Assembly: GCA_944320355.1 (NCBI GenBank)
Contig: CALUHC010000022.1
Location: forward strand, 87,114 to 151,113
DNA: 64,000 nucleotides
Direction of reading: 5' to 3'
From: an uncultured Prevotella sp.
Lineage (GTDB): Bacteria > Bacteroidota > Bacteroidia > Bacteroidales > Bacteroidaceae
Position numbers and translations under genes: made by a program. The notes below the pieces were generated by a model that had not been told where the DNA came from, did no database searches, and saw nothing but the letters and a program-made list of their open reading frames with translations. Shown piece by piece: positions 19,070 to 27,769 of the stretch. Within the stretch, counting starts at the first letter, position 1; each line of letters opens with the position of its first letter.

Positions 19070-19491
19070 TCGGGAGCCTCCGTGGGTTTGTCGGTAATGA
19101 AGTTCATCACGCTCACCGTCGATATGGTCTTCCCGTCAGCGCCGGCCACAGTCACGTTCCACACGTGCAGTGTCCGTCCGCAGTGTACTATATGCGCCGT
19201 GGCCGTCACCGTGTCGCCCTCAAAGGCACTTCTTACGTGGCTTCCGCTCACGTTGACACCCACCACGGCACGCCCCGGGCACAATGCCGACGACCCCACC
19301 CCGGCCAGATATTCGGCCAGGGCGAGCGTGGCTCCGCCGCTGAGCAGTCCCATGGGCTGGCACGTGCGGCTGTCCACTTGCATCTTGGCCACGCACGTAT
19401 CTTCATCGGGAGTGGACACGAAGCTCATCCCGAGGGCGTCGGCAAGGTTGTGCTTGCGCCCTATGAGGTCTTTTATCTTTTCTAAATCCAT
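19066..19491 (-). CDS. hotdog-fold thioesterase, probable DHNA-CoA thioesterase
   Basis: PaaI/4HBT-type hotdog thioesterase of 141 residues starting at ATG 19491; the open frame upstream runs into the promoter and is not used. Visible family segments are LADALGMSFVSTPDEDTCVA, then GLLSGGATLALAEYLAGVGS (in hotdogs this helix carries the catalytic acid; here E appears in ALAEYLA) and VVGVNVSGSHVRSAFEGDTV. It is the first gene of the men operon and overlaps menF, so by context it most likely hydrolyses 1,4-dihydroxy-2-naphthoyl-CoA, the step called MenI elsewhere. That assignment is inference from position and fold. Confidence 0.85.
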   Translation of the reverse strand: MDLEKIKDLIGRKHNLADALGMSFVSTPDEDTCVAKMQVDSRTCQPMGLLSGGATLALAEYLAGVGSSALCPGRAVVGVNVSGSHVRSAFEGDTVTATAHIVHCGRTLHVWNVTVAGADGKTISTVSVMNFITDKPTEAPE

Positions 19492-19579
19492 ATTGTAATA
19501 TATATTATAATCTGTGGCATTCCATTTGTTGCCACACATATCTTTGTCCCATACCGATTGGGCAAGTCTGTGCAGGCGA

Positions 19580-19635
19580 GTGCAATGTGAGCTTGCCAAT
19601 GCGTGGCCGAGTGCGGCCAGCATTATGCAAAGTTA
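19580..19635 (-). promoter_or_regulatory. Promoter plus conserved leader (family E) of the men operon
   Basis: On the - strand TAACTTTG (19628-19635) matches the -7 consensus. The following leader TAACTTTGCATAATGCTGGC and the segment GGCAAGCTCACATTGCACTC match the leader repeated in front of pepT (44741-44876), although the genes are unrelated. Confidence 0.65.
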
Positions 19636-19702
19636 CTAAAATATTCAGGTGGTTGCAAGAGTTTCCTGGTTTTTAATCGTATATGGTTAGGATAAGGCTA
19701 AT

Positions 19703-19997
19703 GAATTTCCGCAAACAGCCCAGACGCTCTGTGCCTGCCAACAGACACGCGTCGCCATTAACATTTTTATGTTAAAGACGGCGACAAGAGCAGTGTTGGC
19801 CAAACGCCTGATATCCAATGGGTTGCAAAACGGGGCGTTCTGCCTTGCGAAATGTGCCGTTTTGCAGGCCAAAACAAGCCATATTGCAGCGCGAAACAGG
19901 TCGTTTCAGAATGTGAAACGGCACATACGGAAAACCAAGGCTGCATAGATTGTTTTTTAGTTGCGTATTTGCAAGTACGGGCAGATTGCGGATATCC
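19703..19997. repeat. Repeat family D, copy 3 (full length, about 295 bp)
   Basis: Left end GAATTTCCGCAAACAGCCC (19703-19721) and right end GGGCAGATTGCGGATATCC (19979-19997) form imperfect terminal inverted repeats. Inside are the palindrome TTAACATTTTTATGTTAA (about 19757-19775) and the alternating palindrome array at about 19815-19925 with GCAAAACGG, GCGAAA and CGTTTCAG-type half-sites. It matches 62780-63070 in direct orientation and 45392-45667 in reverse. Confidence 0.8.
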
Positions 19998-20003
19998 ATT
20001 TAA

Positions 20004-20194
20004 CCCAAATCGACATTAGAGCCCCAAAACGAATCCTTTCTATTGTCGTGCAGATTGGCGGCCGCCTTGGTCGAAGGCATAGCGGGCTGCGTCGAGACGA
20101 GGCGGCAGACAAGATGCCGGCAAGAGGAGGAAAGCGTTTGGGAAGCCGGACGCAGACAAAGAATGGGCATCCGGCGGTCTAATGGCCGATTTGG
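20004..20194 (+). repeat. Repeat family A, copy 2 (full length)
   Basis: Ends CCCAAATCGACATTAGAG and CTAATGGCCGATTTGG. The interior is nearly identical in layout to 43135-43319, including GAATCCTTTCTATTG, GCAGATTGGCGGCCGCCTT, the core CATAGCGGGCTGCGTCGAGA and GGCATCCGGCGGTC. It starts 7 bp after the end of a family D copy. Confidence 0.8.
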
Positions 20195-20428
20195 TTTTAA
20201 GGTTATTGTGTGTGTCTTGTCTTTCGTGGCATCGCTATTATGTCCGTTGGGCTTGTGCTGTTGTGTGTGCGGCAATGCGTACCGCAGGCGGAGGAATGTG
20301 GGCGGTGGCCAGTATGGCGGGGCGTGGTTGCTATTTTGCCGTGGGGCGTGTTTCGTCTTTTGTACGCCGTTTGTGCTCAGTGGCATTGTTTTCCGTTTGT
20401 GTCCGGTCTGTTTTGGCTCGTGGCGTGT
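20195..20428. other. Non-coding stretch downstream of the LacI-type gene
   Basis: GT-rich sequence between a family A repeat and the end of the regulator gene. A + strand frame runs through it into the regulator as an antisense shadow; no start signal, codon bias or family resemblance supports it. Confidence 0.4.
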
Positions 20429-21457
20429 TTATGCCTCTTTTTTCTTCAGGCTGCTTTCGCGTATTTTTTGTATGGTGGGGATTATTTCCTTTATGGGTTT
20501 CATGTTGCCTTTTATGTGGGATATAAGGATGCGGCAGGCTGTTTCTCCCATCAGGCGGCTTTGGTCTTCGATGGTGGAGAGGGCGGGGGAGGTGTATTCG
20601 GCGTATTCCACGTCGCTGAATCCTATCAGGGCGATGTCAGACGGCATGGACAGTCCGTTCCTCTTTATGGTTTTCATGGCGGCGAAGAGCAGTGTGTCGT
20701 TGAGCGCGAGGATGGCGTCTGGGCGTTCAGGCAGCGCCAGCAGCCGCTCGGTGGCAGCCATGGCGGCTTCTGTGTTGATGTCGCTGTAGGCCACGTATTC
20801 CGGTTTTACGGGCATACGCAGGTCATGCAGTGCCTCTATATATCCGTGCTTGCGGTCTGTTACCATCTTCAGTCGGCCCGGTCCGCACAGTATGGCTATG
20901 CGCCGGCACCCTTGTTCCGCGAGGTGGAACGTGGCTCTGTGGGCGGCTTCTGCGCAGTCGGCGGTCACAGACGAGTGTATGCAGGTCGGTATGTCGCGTG
21001 CCACGAATACCACGGGCAGCTGCTCGGCGGCCAGAGAGTCGAAGTGGCTGAAGTCGGCCGTCTGCTGTGTGACGCTGGCTATTATGCCTGCCACGTGCAG
21101 TTTGCGCAGGTTTCTGGTGTTGTCGCACTCCTCGTAGTAGTTCTCGTGGGAGTTCATGCTGATTACAGCATATCCTTCTTGTGCCGCCATGTGTTCTATT
21201 CCGTCGAGCACCGACGAGTAGAACAGCGTCACGGCGTGTGGCACTATCACCCCGATTAGTGGCAGTTGTCCGCTGCGCAGGCTGTCGGCTATGAAGTTCT
21301 TCGAGTAGTTCATCTCGCTTGCCGCCTGCATCACTTTCTCTCGTGTGGCCTTGCTTATCGCAGGGTTGCCTTTCAGCGCGCGGCTCACCGTGGCAATGCT
21401 CAGTCCGAGCCTTGCCGCAATGTCTTTCAGCGATGCGTGTCTGTTTTGTTCGGTCAT
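20429..21457 (-). CDS. LacI-family transcriptional regulator
   Basis: DNA-binding regulator of 342 residues. The N-terminal helix-turn-helix with hinge (ASLKDIAARLGLSIATVSRALKG, about residues 8-30, then the NFIADSLRSGQ hinge) is typical of LacI/GalR proteins. The C-terminal periplasmic-binding-like domain starts at PLIGVIVPHAVTLFYSSVLD and contains DAILALNDTLLFAAMKTIK and LIGFSDVEYAEYTSPALSTI, so it should respond to a sugar or sugar phosphate. It is a single gene with no sugar-use genes beside it; DUF5606 lies 138 bp upstream. Its ligand and targets cannot be predicted. Confidence 0.9.
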   Translation of the reverse strand: MTEQNRHASLKDIAARLGLSIATVSRALKGNPAISKATREKVMQAASEMNYSKNFIADSLRSGQLPLIGVIVPHAVTLFYSSVLDGIEHMAAQEGYAVISMNSHENYYEECDNTRNLRKLHVAGIIASVTQQTADFSHFDSLAAEQLPVVFVARDIPTCIHSSVTADCAEAAHRATFHLAEQGCRRIAILCGPGRLKMVTDRKHGYIEALHDLRMPVKPEYVAYSDINTEAAMAATERLLALPERPDAILALNDTLLFAAMKTIKRNGLSMPSDIALIGFSDVEYAEYTSPALSTIEDQSRLMGETACRILISHIKGNMKPIKEIIPTIQKIRESSLKKKEA

Positions 21458-21595
21458 GGTCAGGCGGTTTGCGGGGGTGTCGTTTTAGGTGGTTGGCGGT
21501 TGGCAGTCTGGGTTGGCGACTGAGGCAAGCCGCTGTCGCGTGGTGCTAGTGATAGTGCACCCGGACAGCCTGAGGGCCGCCCCGGGTGCGCTTGT

Positions 21596-22066
21596 TCATT
21601 CCTTGGTCTCAGCCTCGTTGGCCTTCTCCTCCATGCGGTCGGCTATGTTGTCGCCTTCTGTCGGGCGCATGGACTCGTCGAAGTCGGTTATTCCGTTGGC
21701 CACGAGTATGTTGTACCACTGCAGCAGTTTCTTTATGTCGCTGTTGTGCACGCGCTCCCTGTCGAAGTTTGGCAGCACTTTGGCGAAGTACTCGCGCAGC
21801 TCGTCGTTGCCGGCCTTGCGGTAGTCTATGGATGCGGCCTTGCCGCCTTCCTGTTCCTTCAGGCTCGTGAGCACCTTGTGCAGTGGCACGTCTTCGGTGT
21901 CGGTGTACATGGCAATGTCGGCGAGCGAGGTTATCTTGTCGGCGGCAAAGGCCGGCAACCTGCGGTGTGTCTCGTCGAGAGCTTCAACGATGAGGCTGTT
22001 CTTTGTCCTTGAAACCAGCTTGTAGAGTCCCGGTTTGCCCGAGATTGATAAGATTGTCTGTAGCAT
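21596..22066 (-). CDS. DUF5606-type conserved protein
   Basis: A 156-residue protein beginning MLQTILSISGKPGLYKLVS; I recognise it as the Bacteroidota family DUF5606 of unknown function. The N-terminal half (1-75) looks like a small beta-rich domain; the C-terminal half has DELREYFAKVLPNFDRERVH and IKKLLQWYNILVANGITDF, a helical segment, then an acidic tail. There is no signal peptide, so it is cytoplasmic. It follows coaE by 8 bp at the end of the nusB-yajC-ybbR-coaE run, a gene order I recall from Bacteroidota genomes. Confidence 0.8.
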   Translation of the reverse strand: MLQTILSISGKPGLYKLVSRTKNSLIVEALDETHRRLPAFAADKITSLADIAMYTDTEDVPLHKVLTSLKEQEGGKAASIDYRKAGNDELREYFAKVLPNFDRERVHNSDIKKLLQWYNILVANGITDFDESMRPTEGDNIADRMEEKANEAETKE

Positions 22067-22074
22067 TTTTGTCG

Positions 22075-22629
22075 TTATTTCAGTTTGTTGGTCATTGTGT
22101 CTATCTGGGTGTCTATGTCGCTCCGGCCGTCGTTTATTATTATGAAGTCGGCTCGTCGCGCCACGTCCTCTTGTGCCATTTGCCGCCGCATCCACTCTGC
22201 CGCCTTGGCTTCGCTGATGCCGTCGCGCTCGCTTATGCGCCTCAGCCTTACGTCTTCCGGGGCAGTCACGGCCACCACGCGGTCCACGAGTCGGTCGAAT
22301 CCCGACTCGTATAGTATGGCGCACTCCATCCACTGCAGGCCGCTGCGCTCGAAGTCGGCGGCGACGGCAGGGTGGACAATGGCGTCGATGGCCTTGGCGT
22401 TGTCTTCGGAGGCGAGCAGGAATGCGGCCACTCTGGCCTTGTTCAGCTTCCCGTCGGTGTATGTGTCGGGCCCGATGAGGGCGGTCAGGGCTTCGCGCAA
22501 GTCGGCCGACGAGCGCATCAGCCGCTTGGCCGCGCTGTCGCAGTCGTACACTTCGATGCCACGGGCGGCCAGCCGGGCGCACACATAGCTCTTGCCGCTG
22601 CCTATGCCTCCTGTTATGCCTATCTTCAT
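22075..22629 (-). CDS. coaE: dephospho-CoA kinase
   Basis: Last step of coenzyme A synthesis: ATP-dependent phosphorylation of the 3'-hydroxyl of dephospho-CoA. It has 184 residues from ATG 22629, chosen because it puts the P-loop GITGGIGSGKS at residues 4-14. Other features are VYDCDSAAKRLM, IVHPAV and the lid segment RRISERDGISEAKAAEWMRRQM followed by ADFIIINDG. It is separated from ybbR by 2 bp and from DUF5606 by 8 bp, so it lies inside an operon. Confidence 0.95.
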   Translation of the reverse strand: MKIGITGGIGSGKSYVCARLAARGIEVYDCDSAAKRLMRSSADLREALTALIGPDTYTDGKLNKARVAAFLLASEDNAKAIDAIVHPAVAADFERSGLQWMECAILYESGFDRLVDRVVAVTAPEDVRLRRISERDGISEAKAAEWMRRQMAQEDVARRADFIIINDGRSDIDTQIDTMTNKLK

Positions 22630-22631
22630 TG

Positions 22632-23612
22632 TCAGTTCTCCTCTATGAGGTAGTCTACCTGCGTTACGCTTAGCTGTGGCTTGGATATGCCGCCCGGCAT
22701 TGTCTTCAGGTGTATGTCGCACTTGTCTGACGGGTTGTTGCGTATCTCGTTGTAGTCGGCCACCACAATGAAGTCCTCGGGCTTGAGGCTCTTGAACCGG
22801 CTTACGCCGGTGACAAACCTCACTGTCACTTTCGAGGGGAACGTGCGCAGCACCTTGCCTTCGGGCATATTGATGCCCTTGATGGGTATGTCGCTGATGC
22901 TCTCCTCGGTCAGCACATCGGTGTGGAAAGCCACCTTCACCGTCTCTGGCACCGTCTTCACGCCCCTGGTCTTCTGCAGGCGGGCGGTCACGTTGAGCGT
23001 GTCGCGGAAGTTGGCGTAGTTGAGCGGCTCTGTGTACACTTCCTTTATGCTGTCAAGTTTCTCCTGCGATGCGTATATGTTCACGCTGTCGGGGAAGTAG
23101 CCCACGTGCGATATGAAGTAGAGGTGCTCGGGAATGACCCGCCCTGTCCATTTCACCGGCACGCGCTTGCTCAGCCCGTAGTTGTAGAACAGTTCGTATT
23201 TGTCGGGTTTTGAGCTTACTATTTTTGTCGATGCCGACAGTTGCTGGTATATCAGCTTTTGCAGTTCGGCGGCGGGTATTGCGGTGTATCCGTTGCCCTT
23301 GGCGTATGTCTTGAAGTTTATCGAGACGGGGCGCGTGCCTTCGCCATACAGGTAGCTTATGAGCGTGAGCCCCTTGTCGCGCAGCGTCACCCTCACGGTG
23401 TCATACTCTTCAGATGTCAGCACGACGTTTTTCGGCACGTTGACCACCCTCACCGGTATCTCCACCTCCTGTTCGTAGGTCTCGTTGAGGGTCATCATCA
23501 GCCAGAATATGCCTGCGATGGCGAGGAAACACAAAAAGGTCAGGAAATTCTTGTTCACCGAACTGAACATGAATTTCCTGACCATTTGCATTATGTCGCG
23601 CGCGCTGCCCAT
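22632..23612 (-). CDS. YbbR-like domain protein, membrane anchored
   Basis: A 326-residue protein with one N-terminal membrane segment (FLTFLCFLAIAGIFWLMMTL, about residues 23-42) followed by an extracytoplasmic region of repeated YbbR-like beta domains (VEIPVRVVNVPKNVVLTSE and later VPVKWTGRVIPEHLYF, IPIKGINMPEGKVLRTFP). The family is often linked to CdaA-type cyclic-di-AMP synthesis in other phyla, but here it sits in the nusB-yajC-coaE context, so its role is open. Directly abuts yajC and coaE. Confidence 0.85.
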   Translation of the reverse strand: MGSARDIMQMVRKFMFSSVNKNFLTFLCFLAIAGIFWLMMTLNETYEQEVEIPVRVVNVPKNVVLTSEEYDTVRVTLRDKGLTLISYLYGEGTRPVSINFKTYAKGNGYTAIPAAELQKLIYQQLSASTKIVSSKPDKYELFYNYGLSKRVPVKWTGRVIPEHLYFISHVGYFPDSVNIYASQEKLDSIKEVYTEPLNYANFRDTLNVTARLQKTRGVKTVPETVKVAFHTDVLTEESISDIPIKGINMPEGKVLRTFPSKVTVRFVTGVSRFKSLKPEDFIVVADYNEIRNNPSDKCDIHLKTMPGGISKPQLSVTQVDYLIEEN

Positions 23613-23933
23613 TTACTTTGTAAGCTGAGAGCTGGCCGGATCCTTGAAGATATAGTTCTTGTCAACGCGGATGATGACGCCCTTTGCGATTTCTATCTCC
23701 ACGATGTTGGCTGCGAGGTCTATCTTCTTCACCGTTCCGTAGATGCCTCCGCCTGTCACCACCGACGTTCCTTCGGCGATGGAGTTCTGGAATTTCTGTA
23801 TCTCCTTTTGCTTTTTCTGCTGTGGCCTTATCATAAAGAAGTACATGATGGCGAAGAGGGCTATCATCATTATGATGAAGCTCATGCTGCTTCCACCTTG
23901 CGCTGCCTGTGCGGCCAGAAGTGTAGTTGTCAT
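23613..23933 (-). CDS. yajC: preprotein translocase subunit YajC
   Basis: Small Sec-associated membrane protein of 106 residues. One transmembrane helix (SFIIMMIALFAIMYFFMIRPQ, with the family hallmark FFMIRPQQKKQKE) is followed by the conserved cytoplasmic domain (SIAEGTSVVTGGGIYGTV and VEIEIAKGVIIRVDKNYIF). Located directly between nusB and ybbR, with the stop adjacent to the ybbR start. Confidence 0.94.
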   Translation of the reverse strand: MTTTLLAAQAAQGGSSMSFIIMMIALFAIMYFFMIRPQQKKQKEIQKFQNSIAEGTSVVTGGGIYGTVKKIDLAANIVEIEIAKGVIIRVDKNYIFKDPASSQLTK

Positions 23934-23955
23934 AATTTAATTGTGTTCTTTGTTA

Positions 23956-25035
23956 TTATTGTTCTTGTTTCTCTGTCGTCTCTACGCTGTCGGCCGGGCT
24001 GTCAGGCTCGCCTTCCTGCGGTGTCTCGGGCGTTTCTTCCATTCCGGCCGGTTTCTCTGCTGGCGCAGGCCTCTCCTCCTTGGCTGCGGCCTTGCGCTGG
24101 CGTGGCTCGCCGATGTGCTTCATCAGCCGCCCGGTGCTGATGAGGTGGCGCGCTATTGCGTCGAGCATGCCGTTTATGTAGCCTCCGCTGCGCGGCGTGC
24201 TGTACAGCTTGGCTATGTCAACGAACTCGTTGATGGTCACGCTGACGGGTATCGACGGGAACGACATCATTTCGGCTATGGCAATCTGCATTATCACGAC
24301 GTCCATATATGCCAGCCGGTTGAAGTCCCAGTTGCGCGAAGCCTCGCTCATGAAGTGCTGGTACTCGTTGGCGTTCATTATGGTGGCGCGGAACAGCTTG
24401 CGGGCGAACTCGCGGTCCTCCTCGCTGTCGTATTCAGGCAGCAGTTCCTGCTTGGCGCCGTTCTTCTCGTCGAAGCGCTTTATGGTCTTCACCACGAAGG
24501 TGTCCACAATCTCCTTGTCGTCGTTCCAATACAGGCTCTGCTCCTCCAGCAGCGCGTCTATCTCGCTGTTGTCTTCTATGAGTGTGCGGTACAGCTTGCG
24601 CCACACCTCACGGTCGGCGGCATAGCTGTCCTCCTTGTCTGCCATGTAGTCGGTATATATCTGCGACTCCGTTATCTGCTTGTACAGTTTCCTTACAAAC
24701 TCGATGTCGTTGTCCCATGTCTTCTTTTGGGTTTCCATGAAGTCGTTGAGCATCTTGTTCTCTTCAAGTTGCATGGCGAACCTGTTGTATGCGAACTTCT
24801 GCAGCGGCATTTCCTTGCCCTCGCGCCTTGCTCTCGCCTGTGCCACCTCAAGGTGCTTGCGGGCCTCTTTCGTCACGCTCACTATCAGTGACAGCATGTG
24901 GTTGTACAGGTCGTAAGCCTTCGACAGGCTGAAAAACAGCTCCTTTTCAGCCGAGTCTATGTTCTTGTTGCCGTTTTGATAGTACGCATAGGTTAACTGG
25001 ACTACCTTTACCCTTATAATTTCTCGGTTTATCAT
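23956..25035 (-). CDS. nusB: transcription antitermination factor NusB, Bacteroidota type
   Basis: NusB-family RNA-binding protein, 359 residues against about 140 in E. coli. The N-terminal half (1-200) is a lineage-specific helical region (INREIIRVKVVQLTYAYYQN start). The recognisable NusB core lies at about 205-310, with FARKLFRATIMNANEYQHFM, RLAYMDVVIMQIAIAEMM and VTINEFVDIAKLYSTPRSGGYINGMLDAI broken here into its parts. A Glu/Pro/Ala-rich disordered tail of about 45 residues ends the protein. First gene of the nusB-yajC-ybbR-coaE-DUF5606 run. Acts in rRNA antitermination. Confidence 0.9.
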   Translation of the reverse strand: MINREIIRVKVVQLTYAYYQNGNKNIDSAEKELFFSLSKAYDLYNHMLSLIVSVTKEARKHLEVAQARARREGKEMPLQKFAYNRFAMQLEENKMLNDFMETQKKTWDNDIEFVRKLYKQITESQIYTDYMADKEDSYAADREVWRKLYRTLIEDNSEIDALLEEQSLYWNDDKEIVDTFVVKTIKRFDEKNGAKQELLPEYDSEEDREFARKLFRATIMNANEYQHFMSEASRNWDFNRLAYMDVVIMQIAIAEMMSFPSIPVSVTINEFVDIAKLYSTPRSGGYINGMLDAIARHLISTGRLMKHIGEPRQRKAAAKEERPAPAEKPAGMEETPETPQEGEPDSPADSVETTEKQEQ

Positions 25036-25477
25036 ATATAACTACTTTATTGTAGGCGCGCACGTCATCGGCGTGCGGCGGGGGCTATCGTGTTGTCAGC
25101 CTCACAAAGTGCAAATTTAGATAAAAATCTTTTATGGTGCAAGAAATGCGCCGTTTAATTGAGTTTTTTTATGAATATGTGTGTGCAAACGATGCCAGCG
25201 TGGCTTGTGCGTGACATTGCGCGTCGGGGCGACCGTGCCTGTCGTAGTGGGTTTAAGTGGCCTTTGGGCGTGTGTCTTTGTGCGCCAATTGTGGGTGGAA
25301 AAGCAAAAAGATGTGAAAGCGAGGCGTTCCGTGGCGTGCCGGTTTTTCCGAATTGTTGACAAACGGAAGTCGTGAAATAGAGCGAAAAGCGGGTTGCATG
25401 GTGGTTGTCTCGACCGTGTTTTCTGCGCTTGCGGCTTTGTTTTGTGGTAAAATGGGCGGCAGACAGCTTTCCAGACA

Positions 25478-25565
25478 GGCTGTTTCGCTCTCCGAAACGC
25501 CACATACTGCAACCCGAAACGGGTCGTTTTGCGTTCCAAAACGGCCTGTCTTGCGTTTCAACCGT
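25478..25565. repeat. Repeat family D core, copy 4
   Basis: Alternating half-sites GTTTCGCTCTCCGAAACG, GAAACGGGTCGTTTTGCG and CAAAACGGCCTG. Shorter and more degenerate than other copies; terminal repeats not found. Confidence 0.55.
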
Positions 25566-25906
25566 GTCTAAATCGCTGTGCATATTGCCGTTTTCTGTGT
25601 TTAAACGGTTGTGTTTCAGGGTGTTGTGTCAGTATGCCCGTTTTGGTCGTATTTGCGGCCTGATGGCGGTTTCGCCGCAAAAACGGGCAAAATGAGCGGC
25701 TTTTTCATCGTGTGGGAGGTTGCCTTGTGAAACATATTTTCGTGTTTGTTGTGTTTCTGTAACCCTTGCTGCGCTCGCTTCCGGTAGCAGCCTCGCGCTG
25801 CCGTGGACTGTGGCGCGAGGTGGCACTTGTCTGTCGCCGGAGGTCAAAGAAGGGCACGGCGTGTGTTATTTTGCGTGAAATCCTTGCTCGTTTGGATAAA
25901 AAAACG

Positions 25907-25914
25907 TACCTTTG
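25907..25914 (+). promoter_or_regulatory. Probable -7 box for rplY
   Basis: TACCTTTG, about 95 bp upstream of the rplY start. A TTTG at 25891-25894 is too close to be a normal -33 element. Confidence 0.55.
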
Positions 25915-26007
25915 CACCGCTTTTTCAGACACATCGAAAGTAGTGTTCGTGTGATGGTGAATTAAGCACAACAAGACAACTTAATTTTAGAGTAACACAG
26001 ATTCAAG

Positions 26008-26610
26008 ATGAAAGAAATCGAACTCAAAGGCACCAAGCGTGCCGAGACAGGCAAGAAGGCCAGCAAGCTGCTGCGCAAGCAAGGACTCGTTCCCTGCAAC
26101 GTTTACGGTGAGAAGAAAGGTGAGGACGGACTGCCCGAGGCACTCTCGTTCGCAGTGTCTGCACAGGACCTGCGCAAAATCGTCTACACTCCCCACATCT
26201 ATGTGGTGAACCTCATCATAGACGGCGAGAGCCACACCGCCGTGCTGAAGGAGCTGCAGTTCCATCCCGTTACGGACCAGGTGCTCCACGTGGACTTCTA
26301 TGAGGTGAACGAGGAGAAGCCGCTCACCATTGGCATCCCCGTCAAGCTCAACGGACTGGCTCAGGGTGTGCGCGACGGTGGCCGCATCAACCTCTCCATA
26401 CGCAAGATCAATGTGCGCGCTCCCTACCAGACCATACCCGAGCACCTCGACATCGACGTCACGAACCTGCGTCTGGGCAAGAGCATCCGCGTGGGCGACC
26501 TCAGCTTCGAGGGCCTTGAGCTGGTGACACCGGCCGATGTTGTGGTTTGCTCTGTCAAGGCTACGCGTGCGTCCAAGTCGGCTGCGGCCGCTGAAGCAGC
26601 CAACAGCTAA
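26008..26610 (+). CDS. rplY: 50S ribosomal protein L25/general stress protein Ctc
   Basis: 5S-rRNA-binding ribosomal protein of the long TL5/CTC type, 200 residues. The N-terminal L25 domain (KGTKRAETGKKASKLLRKQG to about 95) contains the AVLKELQFHPVTDQVLHVDF motif. The C-terminal beta domain (about 95-185) contains VRDGGRINLSIRKINVRAP and LDIDVTNLRLGKSIRVGDL. A short Ala/Ser-rich tail ends it. It is followed 22 bp later by pth, a common pairing in bacteria, and shares its promoter. Confidence 0.95.
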   Translation: MKEIELKGTKRAETGKKASKLLRKQGLVPCNVYGEKKGEDGLPEALSFAVSAQDLRKIVYTPHIYVVNLIIDGESHTAVLKELQFHPVTDQVLHVDFYEVNEEKPLTIGIPVKLNGLAQGVRDGGRINLSIRKINVRAPYQTIPEHLDIDVTNLRLGKSIRVGDLSFEGLELVTPADVVVCSVKATRASKSAAAAEAANS

Positions 26611-26632
26611 ACCGGCAGCCACGGCTATATAG

Positions 26633-27202
26633 ATGGATAAGTACTTGATAGTGGGACTGGGAAACGTCGGCCAGGAGTACGACATGACCCGCCACAACAC
26701 AGGATTCATGGTATTGGACGCTTTCGCAAAGGCGTCCAATATTGTTTTTGACGACCGCCGTTACGGCTTCGTGGCCGAAACAAGCCTGAAGGGGCGCAAG
26801 CTCGTGCTGCTCAAGCCGTCCACCTTCATGAACTTGAGCGGCAACGCGGTGCGCTACTGGCTCGGCAAGGAGAAGATAGACGTGGAGCGGATGCTTGTCA
26901 TCGTGGACGACCTCGCGCTGCCGCTCGGCGCGCTCAGGCTGAAGCCCTCGGGCAGCAATGCAGGGCACAACGGGCTGGGCAACATACAGTCGGTGCTGGG
27001 CACCGACCGCTACTGCCGCCTGCGCGTGGGCATTGGCAACGACTTTCCGCGCGGAATGCAGGTGGAGTGGGTGCTCGGCCGCTACAGCGACGAGGAGATG
27101 GCCGTGCTGCGCCCCAGCATAGACACGGCCTGCGAGGTGATAAAGAGCTTCGTGCTCGCCGGCGTTGACATAACGATGAACCTCTATAACAAGAAGAAGT
27201 GA
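26633..27202 (+). CDS. pth: peptidyl-tRNA hydrolase
   Basis: Releases tRNA from peptidyl-tRNA that drops off ribosomes. It has 189 residues, with N-terminal [20 protein letters not shown] (catalytic His in the RHNTG segment, about residue 21), [17 protein letters not shown], the central [20 protein letters not shown] region and [14 protein letters not shown]. The stop TGA shares one base with the ATG of the next gene (27200-27204), which indicates translational coupling to the S4-domain protein. Confidence 0.96.
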   Translation: MDKYLIVGLGNVGQEYDMTRHNTGFMVLDAFAKASNIVFDDRRYGFVAETSLKGRKLVLLKPSTFMNLSGNAVRYWLGKEKIDVERMLVIVDDLALPLGALRLKPSGSNAGHNGLGNIQSVLGTDRYCRLRVGIGNDFPRGMQVEWVLGRYSDEEMAVLRPSIDTACEVIKSFVLAGVDITMNLYNKKK

Positions 27203-27627
27203 TGGCAGACGAGGCAAGGATAGACAAGTGGCTGTGGGCGGCCCGCATATTCAAGACGCGCTCGCTCGCCGCCGATGCCTGCAAGAACGGGCGCGTGACC
27301 AAGGGCGGGCAGAACGTGAAGCCGTCGCACACGGTCAAGGTGGGCGACGTGGTGAGCGTGCGCAAGCCCCCCGTCACTTACTCGTTCAAGATACTAAAGG
27401 CCATAGAGCAGCGCGTGGGGGCGAAACTCATACCCGAGATATACGAGAACGTGACCCCGCCCGACCAGTACGAACTGCTGGAGATGACCCGCATCAGCGG
27501 CTTTGTGAACCGCGCGCGCGGCACCGGCCGCCCCACAAAGAAGGAGCGCCGCTCGCTCGATGCCTTCATAGGCCCGTCGCTCGAAGGCTTCGACGACTGG
27601 GACGACGGCGAAGAGGAGGACGACTGA
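27202..27627 (+). CDS. S4-domain RNA-binding protein, Hsp15-like
   Basis: A 141-residue protein with an N-terminal S4 RNA-binding domain (RIDKWLWAARIFKTRSLAAD through KVGDVVSVRKP, about residues 5-60), the pattern of Hsp15/HslR, which binds 50S subunits carrying stalled peptidyl-tRNA. The C-terminal part is basic (RGTGRPTKKERRSLD), with an acidic end rich in Asp and Glu. Coupling to pth supports a role in rescue of aborted translation. ATG 27202 is preferred over GTG 27199 because it overlaps the pth stop. Confidence 0.88.
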   Translation: MADEARIDKWLWAARIFKTRSLAADACKNGRVTKGGQNVKPSHTVKVGDVVSVRKPPVTYSFKILKAIEQRVGAKLIPEIYENVTPPDQYELLEMTRISGFVNRARGTGRPTKKERRSLDAFIGPSLEGFDDWDDGEEEDD

Positions 27628-27769
27628 CAGCGGCGGGCTGGCCCGGAGACGGCCGGCAGGGTGTGGCCGTCTTGCGCCTGTGCCCGGCCGCGTATGGCCG
27701 TGCGCCCCTCTGGTGAGGGCGGCCTGCGGCGTCTACTGATGTTCATACAATTACACAATTATTATATAA

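Larger units (their letters stand above)
25036..26007. other. 972-bp intergenic region before rplY
   Basis: Divergent gap between nusB (-) and rplY (+). It contains a family D palindrome core at 25478-25565 and the rplY promoter. I found no gene that stands up: short frames on both strands are Trp/Arg/Cys-rich shadows with no start signal. The size would allow a structured RNA, but none was recognised. Confidence 0.5.

Noticed and set aside
20210-21259. Long + strand ORF antisense to the LacI-family gene
   Set aside because: GC-rich codon bias of the real gene leaves mirror frames open; the frame has no recognisable domain.
25036-26007. Structured RNA or small gene in the gap before rplY
   Set aside because: No known RNA motif could be recognised by eye and no ORF is convincing.
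27628-27769. Small gene between the S4-domain gene and the lipoprotein gene
   Set aside because: Only short out-of-frame GC-rich frames; no start signal.
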